64,000 nt of DNA from Karalla daura (taxonomy: Eukaryota; Chordata; Actinopteri; Chaetodontiformes; Leiognathidae), in NCBI GenBank assembly GCA_029224185.1, contig CM055190.1, positions 22,012,620-22,076,619 of the forward strand, written 5' to 3'. Of this stretch, positions 59,001 through 64,000 are shown piece by piece (position 1 is the first letter of the stretch; each line of letters opens with the position of its first letter). The notes beneath the pieces are model-generated. The model was not told where the DNA came from. It did no database searches and saw nothing but the letters and a program-made list of their open reading frames with translations. Position numbers and translations under genes: made by a program.

Positions 59001-60351
59001 AAGTGAAAAAAACGACCACCCCGGACCTGTCGTTTCGGCCGGGATCCCGACCCCGAGCGAGCGAGCTCAAACCCACGATTTGGGGTGTGAGCCGCCTCCG
59101 GGGTGGCCAACGCTCACTGGAAAAAGCAATCCCGAGGCCAGGTGTGGTCCCGGAGCTGAGATATTAACACTCGCCGAAAGTGAAAAAAACGACCACCCCG
59201 GACCTGTCGTTTCGGCCGGGATCCCGACCCCGAGCGAGCGAGCTCAAACCCACGATTTGGGGTGTGAGCCGCCTCCGGGGTGGCCAACGCTCACTGGAAA
59301 AAGCAATCCCGAGGCTGGGTGTGGTCCCGGAGCTGAGATATTAACACTCGCCGAAAGTGAAAAAAACGACCACCCCGGACCTGTCGTTTCGGCCGGGATC
59401 CCGACCCCGAGCGAGCGAGCTCAAACCCACGATTTGGGGTGTGAGCCGCCTCCGGGGTGGCCAACGCTCACTGGAAAAAGCAATCCCGAGGCCGGGAGTG
59501 GTCCCGGAGCTGAGATATTAACACTCGCCGAAAGTGAAAAAAACGACCACCCCGGACCTGTCGTTTCGGCCGGGATCCCGACCCCGAGCGAGCGAGCTCA
59601 AACCCACGATTTGGGGTGTGAGCCGCCTCCGGGGTGGCCAACGCTCACTGGAAAAAGCAATCCCGAGGCCGGGAGTGGTCCCGGAGCTGAGATATTAACA
59701 CTCGCCGAAAGTGAAAAAAACGACCACCCCGGACCTGTCGTTTCGGCCGGGATGCCGACCCCGAGCGAGCGAGCTCAAACCCACGATTTGGGGTGTGAGC
59801 CGCCTCCGGGGTGGCCAACGCTCACTGGAAAAAGCAATCCCAAGGCCGGGAGTGGTCCCGGAGCTGAGATATTAACACTCGCCGAAAGTGAAAAAAACGA
59901 CCACCCCGGACCTGTCGTTTCGGCCGGGATCCCGACCCCGAGCGAGCGAGCTCAAACCCACGATTTGGGGTGTGAGCCGCCTCCGGGGTGGCCAACGCTC
60001 ACTGGAAAAAGCAATCCCGAGGCCGGGTGTGGTCCCGGAGCTGAGATATTAACACTCGCCGAAAGTGAAAAAAACGACCACCCCGGACCTGTCGTTTCGG
60101 CCGGGATCCCGACCCCGAGCGAGCGAGCTCAAACCCACGATTTGGGGTGTGAGCCGCCTCCGGGGTGGCCAACGCTCACTGGAAAAAGCAATCCCGAGGC
60201 CGGGAGTGGTCCCGGAGCTGAGATATTAACACTCGCCGAAAGTGAAAAAAACGACCACCCCGGACCTGTCGTTTCGGCCGGGATGCCGACCCCGAGCGAG
60301 CGAGCTCAAACCCACGATTTGGGGTGTGAGCCGCCTCCGGGGTGGCCAACG

Positions 60352-63300
60352 TTCACTGGAAAAAGCAATCCCGAGGCCGGGTGTGGTCCCGGAGCTGAGA
60401 TATTAACACTCGCCGAAAGTGAAAAAAACGACCACCCCGGACCTGTCGTTTTGGCCGGGATGCCGACCCCGAGCGAGCGAGCTCAAACCCACGATTTGGG
60501 GTGTGAGCCGCCTCCGGGGTGGCCAACGCTCACTGGAAAAAGCAATCCCGAGGCCAGGTGTGGTCCCGGAGCTGAGATATTAACACTCGCCGAAAGTGAA
60601 AAAAACGACCACCCCGGACCTGTCGTTTCGGCCGGGATCCCGACCCCGAGCGAGCGAGCTCAAACCCACGATTTGGGGTGTGAGCCGCCTCCGGGGTGGC
60701 CAACGCTCACTGGAAAAAGCAATCCCGAGGCTGGGTGTGGTCCCGGAGCTGAGATATTAACACTCGCCGAAAGTGAAAAAAACGACCACCCCGGACCTGT
60801 CGTTTCGGCCGGGATCCCGACCCCGAGCGAGCGAGCTCAAACCCACGATTTGGGGTGTGAGCCGCCTCCGGGGTGGCCAACGCTCACTGGAAAAAGCAAT
60901 CCCGAGGCCGGGAGTGGTCCCGGAGCTGAGATATTAACACTCGCCGAAAGTGAAAAAAACGACCACCCCGGACCTGTCGTTTCGGCCGGGATCCCGACCC
61001 CGAGCGAGCGAGCTCAAACCCACGATTTGGGGTGTGAGCCGCCTCCGGGGTGGCCAACGCTCACTGGAAAAAGCAATCCCGAGGCCGGGAGTGGTCCCGG
61101 AGCTGAGATATTAACACTCGCCGAAAGTGAAAAAAACGACCACCCCGGACCTGTCGTTTCGGCCGGGATGCCGACCCCGAGCGAGCGAGCTCAAACCCAC
61201 GATTTGGGGTGTGAGCCGCCTCCGGGGTGGCCAACGCTCACTGGAAAAAGCAATCCCAAGGTCGGGAGTGGTCCCGGAGCTGAGATATTAACACTCGCCG
61301 AAAGTGAAAAAAACGACCACCCCGGACCTGTCGTTTCGGCCGGGATCCCGACCCCGAGCGAGCGAGCTCAAACCCACGATTTGGGGTGTGAGCCGCCTCC
61401 GGGGTGGCCAACGCTCACTGGAAAAAGCAATCCCGAGGCTGGGTGTGGTCCCGGAGCTGAGATATTAACACTCGCCGAAAGTGAAAAAAACGACCACCCC
61501 GGACCTGTCGTTTCGGCCGGGATCCCGACCCCGAGCGAGCGAGCTCAAACCCACGATTTGGGGTGTGAGCCGCCTCCGGGGTGGCCAACGCTCACTGGAA
61601 AAAGCAATCCCGAGGCCGGGAGTGGTCCCGGAGCTGAGATATTAACACTCGCCGAAAGTGAAAAAAACGACCACCCCGGACCTGTCGTTTCGGCCGGGAT
61701 GCCGACCCCGAGCGAGCGAGCTCAAACCCACGATTTGGGGTGTGAGCCGCCTCCGGGGTGGCCAACGTTCACTGGAAAAAGCAATCCCGAGGCCGGGTGT
61801 GGTCCCGGAGCTGAGATATTAACACTCGCCGAAAGTGAAAAAAACGACCACCCCGGACCTGTCGTTTTGGCCGGGATGCCGACCCCGAGCGAGCGAGCTC
61901 AAACCCACGATTTGGGGTGTGAGCCGCCTCCGGGGTGGCCAACGCTCACTGGAAAAAGCAATCCCGAGGCCAGGTGTGGTCCCGGAGCTGAGATATTAAC
62001 ACTCGCCGAAAGTGAAAAAAACGACCACACCGGACCTGTCGTTTTGGCCAGGATGCCGTCCCCGAGCGAGCGAGCTCAAACCCACGATTTGGGGTGTGAG
62101 CCGCCTCCGGGGTGGCCAACGCTCACTGGAAAAAGCAATCCCGAGGCCGGGTGTGGTCCTGGAGCTGAGATATTAACACTCGCCGAAAGTGAAAAAAACG
62201 ACCACCCCGGACCTGTCGTTTTGGCCGGGATGCCGACCCCGAGCGAGCGAGCTCAAACCCACGATTTGGGGTGTGAGCCGCCTCCGGGGTGGCCAACGCT
62301 CACTGGAAAAAGCAATCCCGAGGCCAGGTGTGGTCCCGGAGCTGAGATATTAACACTCGCCGAAAGTGAAAAAAACGACCACCCCGGACCTGTCGTTTTG
62401 GCCGCGATGCCGACCCCGAGCGAGCGAGCTCAAACCCACGATTTGGGGTGTGAGCCGCCTCCGGGGTGGCCAACGCTCACTGGAAAAAGCAATCCCGAGG
62501 CCGGGAGTGGTCCCGGAGCTGAGATATTAACACTCGCCGAATGTGAAAAAAACGACCACCCCGGACCTGTCGTTTCGGCCGGGATGCCGACCCCGAGCGA
62601 GCGAGCTCAAACCCACGATTTGGGGTGTGAGCCGCCTCCGGGGTGGCCAACGCTCACTGGAAAAAGCAATCCCGAGGCCGGGAGTGGTCCCGGAGCTGAG
62701 ATATTAACACTCGCCGAAAGTGAAAAAAACGACCACCCCGGACCTGTCGTTTCGGCCGGGATCCCGACCCCGAGCGAGCGAGCTCAAACCCACGATTTGG
62801 GGTGTGAGCCGCCTCCGGGGTGGCCAACGCTCACTGGAAAAAGCAATCCCGAGGCCGGGAGTGGTCCCGGAGCTGAGATATTAACACTCGCCGAAAGTGA
62901 AAAAAACGACCACCCCGGACCTGTCGTTTCGGCCGGGGTCCCGACCCCGAGCGAGCGAGCTCAAACCCACGATTTGGGGTGTGAGCCGCCTCCGGGGTGG
63001 CCAACGCTCACTGGAAAAAGCAATCCCGAGGCCGGGAGTGGTCCCGGAGCTGAGATATTAACACTCGCCGAAAGTGAAAAAAACGACCACCCCGGACCTG
63101 TCGTTTCGGCCGGGATGCCGACCCCGAGCGAGCGAGCTCAAACCCACGATTTGGGGTGTGAGCCGCCTCCGGGGTGGCCAACGTTCACTGGAAAAAGCAA
63201 TCCCGAGGCCGGGTGTGGTCCCGGAGCTGAGATATTAACACTCGCCGAAAGTGAAAAAAACGACCACCCCGGACCTGTCGTTTTGGCCGGGATGCCGACC

Positions 63301-64000
63301 CCGAGCGAGCGAGCTCAAACCCACGATTTGGGGTGTGAGCCGCCTCCGGGGTGGCCAACGCTCACTGGAAAAAGCAATCCCGAGGCCAGGTGTGGTCCCG
63401 GAGCTGAGATATTAACACTCGCCGAAAGTGAAAAAAACGACCACACCGGACCTGTCGTTTTGGCCAGGATGCCGTCCCCGAGCGAGCGAGCTCAAACCCA
63501 CGATTTGGGGTGTGAGCCGCCTCCGGGGTGGCCAACGCTCACTGGAAAAAGCAATCCCGAGGCCGGGTGTGGTCCTGGAGCTGAGATATTAACACTCGCC
63601 GAAAGTGAAAAAAACGACCACCCCGGACCTGTCGTTTTGGCCGGGATGCCGACCCCGAGCGAGCGAGCTCAAACCCACGATTTGGGGTGTGAGCCGCCTC
63701 CGGGGTGGCCAACGCTCACTGGAAAAAGCAATCCCGAGGCCAGGTGTGGTCCCGGAGCTGAGATATTAACACTCGCCGAAAGTGAAAAAAACGACCACCC
63801 CGGACCTGTCGTTTTGGCCGCGATGCCGACCCCGAGCGAGCGAGCTCAAACCCACGATTTGGGGTGTGAGCCGCCTCCGGGGTGGCCAACGCTCACTGGA
63901 AAAAGCAATCCCGAGGCCGGGAGTGGTCCCGGAGCTGAGATATTAACACTCGCCGAATGTGAAAAAAACGACCACCCCGGACCTGTCGTTTCGGCCGGGA
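60352..64000 (+). repeat. Higher-order superblock beta-alpha-alpha, third copy (cut by window end)
   Basis: CAACGTTCAC marks at 60,352, 61,768 and 63,184 match the second copy at an offset of exactly 9,912 bp (56 monomers), as do the CCACACCGG marks (52,117 with 62,029 and 53,533 with 63,445). The beta unit lacks TTTGAGG and has CCCAAGGTC near 61,258. The second alpha unit is cut by the window end shortly after its GAATGTGAA mark at 63,958. Confidence 0.82.

Larger units (their letters stand above)
1..64000 (+). repeat. Tandem satellite array, 177-bp monomer, about 361.6 copies
   Basis: Seen directly: the same 177-bp unit repeats head to tail with no interruption. Anchor positions (CGACC after the A7 run) at 67, 244, 2,900, 9,804, 25,737, 37,772, 38,658 and 63,969 are whole multiples of 177 apart once nine 1-bp indels are allowed for. 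From 38,658 to 63,969 the spacing is exactly 143 x 177 with no net indel. Monomers differ from each other by only a few substitutions. Composition is about 62% GC by hand count of one monomer, with about 18 CpG per monomer, so CpG is not depleted. All copies share one orientation, and both window edges cut a monomer. Known of such sequences: arrays of this size and homogeneity are typical of eukaryotic satellite DNA. Inferred: a centromeric, pericentromeric or other heterochromatic array. I do not recognise the family and cannot name the species. Confidence 0.98.
38658..64000 (+). repeat. Array domain D: higher-order 8-monomer organisation, indel-free
   Basis: About 143 monomers in perfect 177-bp register with no net indel. 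Markers typical of this domain are GAGGCTGGG, CCCAAGGCC, CAACGTTCAC, CCACACCGG linked to GCCAGGATGCCGTCC, and GAATGTGAA. CAACGTTCAC occurs at 42,652, 44,068, 45,484, 50,440, 51,856, 53,272, 56,458, 57,874, 60,352, 61,768 and 63,184. Most of these steps are exactly 1,416 bp, which is 8 monomers. The left 2.3 kb is a copy of sequence from domain C. The domain runs past the right edge of the window. Confidence 0.8.
38689..64000 (+). other. Stop-free frame to the window end (over 8,400 codons), judged non-coding
   Basis: From the ATG at 38,689 I found no stop codon in this frame up to the window end, because domain D has no net indel and none of its variants makes a stop: TTGAGG reads Leu-Arg, AACTAC reads Asn-Tyr, GAATGT reads Glu-Cys, ATATTGACA reads Ile-Leu-Thr. 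This would be one of the longest uninterrupted frames imaginable. It has no unique protein features, and the neighbouring segments show that frame is not preserved over the array as a whole. Confidence 0.8.

Noticed and set aside
1..64000. CRISPR array
   Set aside because: The repeat is 177 bp and abuts the next copy directly. There are no unique spacers and no cas genes.
1..64000. CENP-B box
   Set aside because: The closest match, TTCGGCCGGGATCCCG, lacks the required central A and the CGGG spacing of the box. The reverse strand around CGAA does not fit either.
1..64000. Primate alpha satellite or another AT-rich centromeric family
   Set aside because: Period 177 rather than 171 bp, about 62% GC, and no sequence resemblance that I recognise.
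1..64000. rRNA, tRNA or 5S gene cluster as the source of the tandem repeat
   Set aside because: The monomer contains no recognisable A/B/C-box arrangement, no tRNA cloverleaf and no rRNA core sequence.
1..64000. Transposon or retroelement fragments within the array
   Set aside because: Monomer register is maintained through the whole window apart from 1-bp indels, so no inserted sequence is present.

Overview
The whole 64,000-base window is one uninterrupted head-to-tail tandem array of a GC-rich satellite with a 177-bp monomer. I anchored on the CGACC that follows the A7 run of each monomer. The first anchor is at 67 and the last at 63,969. After correcting for nine 1-bp indels, that distance is exactly 361 periods. 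The window begins and ends inside a monomer, so the array continues on both sides. I see no unique sequence, transposon, RNA gene, strand switch or single-copy gene. Array scale, homogeneity and nested higher-order repeats point to a long-read assembly of eukaryotic heterochromatin, either centromeric or pericentromeric or another heterochromatic block. The species cannot be named from the sequence. The monomer is about 62% GC by my hand count, so it is not the AT-rich 171-bp primate alpha satellite.

Monomers differ at a few diagnostic positions: TCG/TTG and GGG/GCG just before the reference ATG/ATC codon, ATG/ATC itself, GGG/AGG and TGT/AGT mid-monomer, and rarer private variants. In this answer types are named by the four residues these codons would spell: LAAM, LAGM, SAGI, SAGM. 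By these markers the array has four domains. Domain A (1 to about 9,800) is rich in LAAM. Domain B (about 9,800 to 25,737) is nearly all SAGI/SAGM, with five copies of a monomer carrying an inserted T. Domain C (about 25,737 to 38,657) has GGGGGG and GCGAACTC markers and a large 14-monomer tandem duplication. Domain D (about 38,658 to 64,000) is built largely from two 8-monomer (1,416-bp) higher-order units.

Because 177 = 3 x 59, one forward frame stays open for thousands of codons. It is broken only by the nine indels, and from 38,689 it runs to the window end. I judge this a consequence of period arithmetic rather than a gene: there is no unique N- or C-terminal sequence, common variants are mostly amino-acid changing, and frame-breaking variants are copied along the array like any other variant.

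The biological content is the array's history: block duplications in whole-monomer steps (7, 8, 10, 14, 15, 20, 28, 44, 48, 56 monomers), a compound 24-monomer superblock seen three times, and variant positions dominated by CpG transitions.
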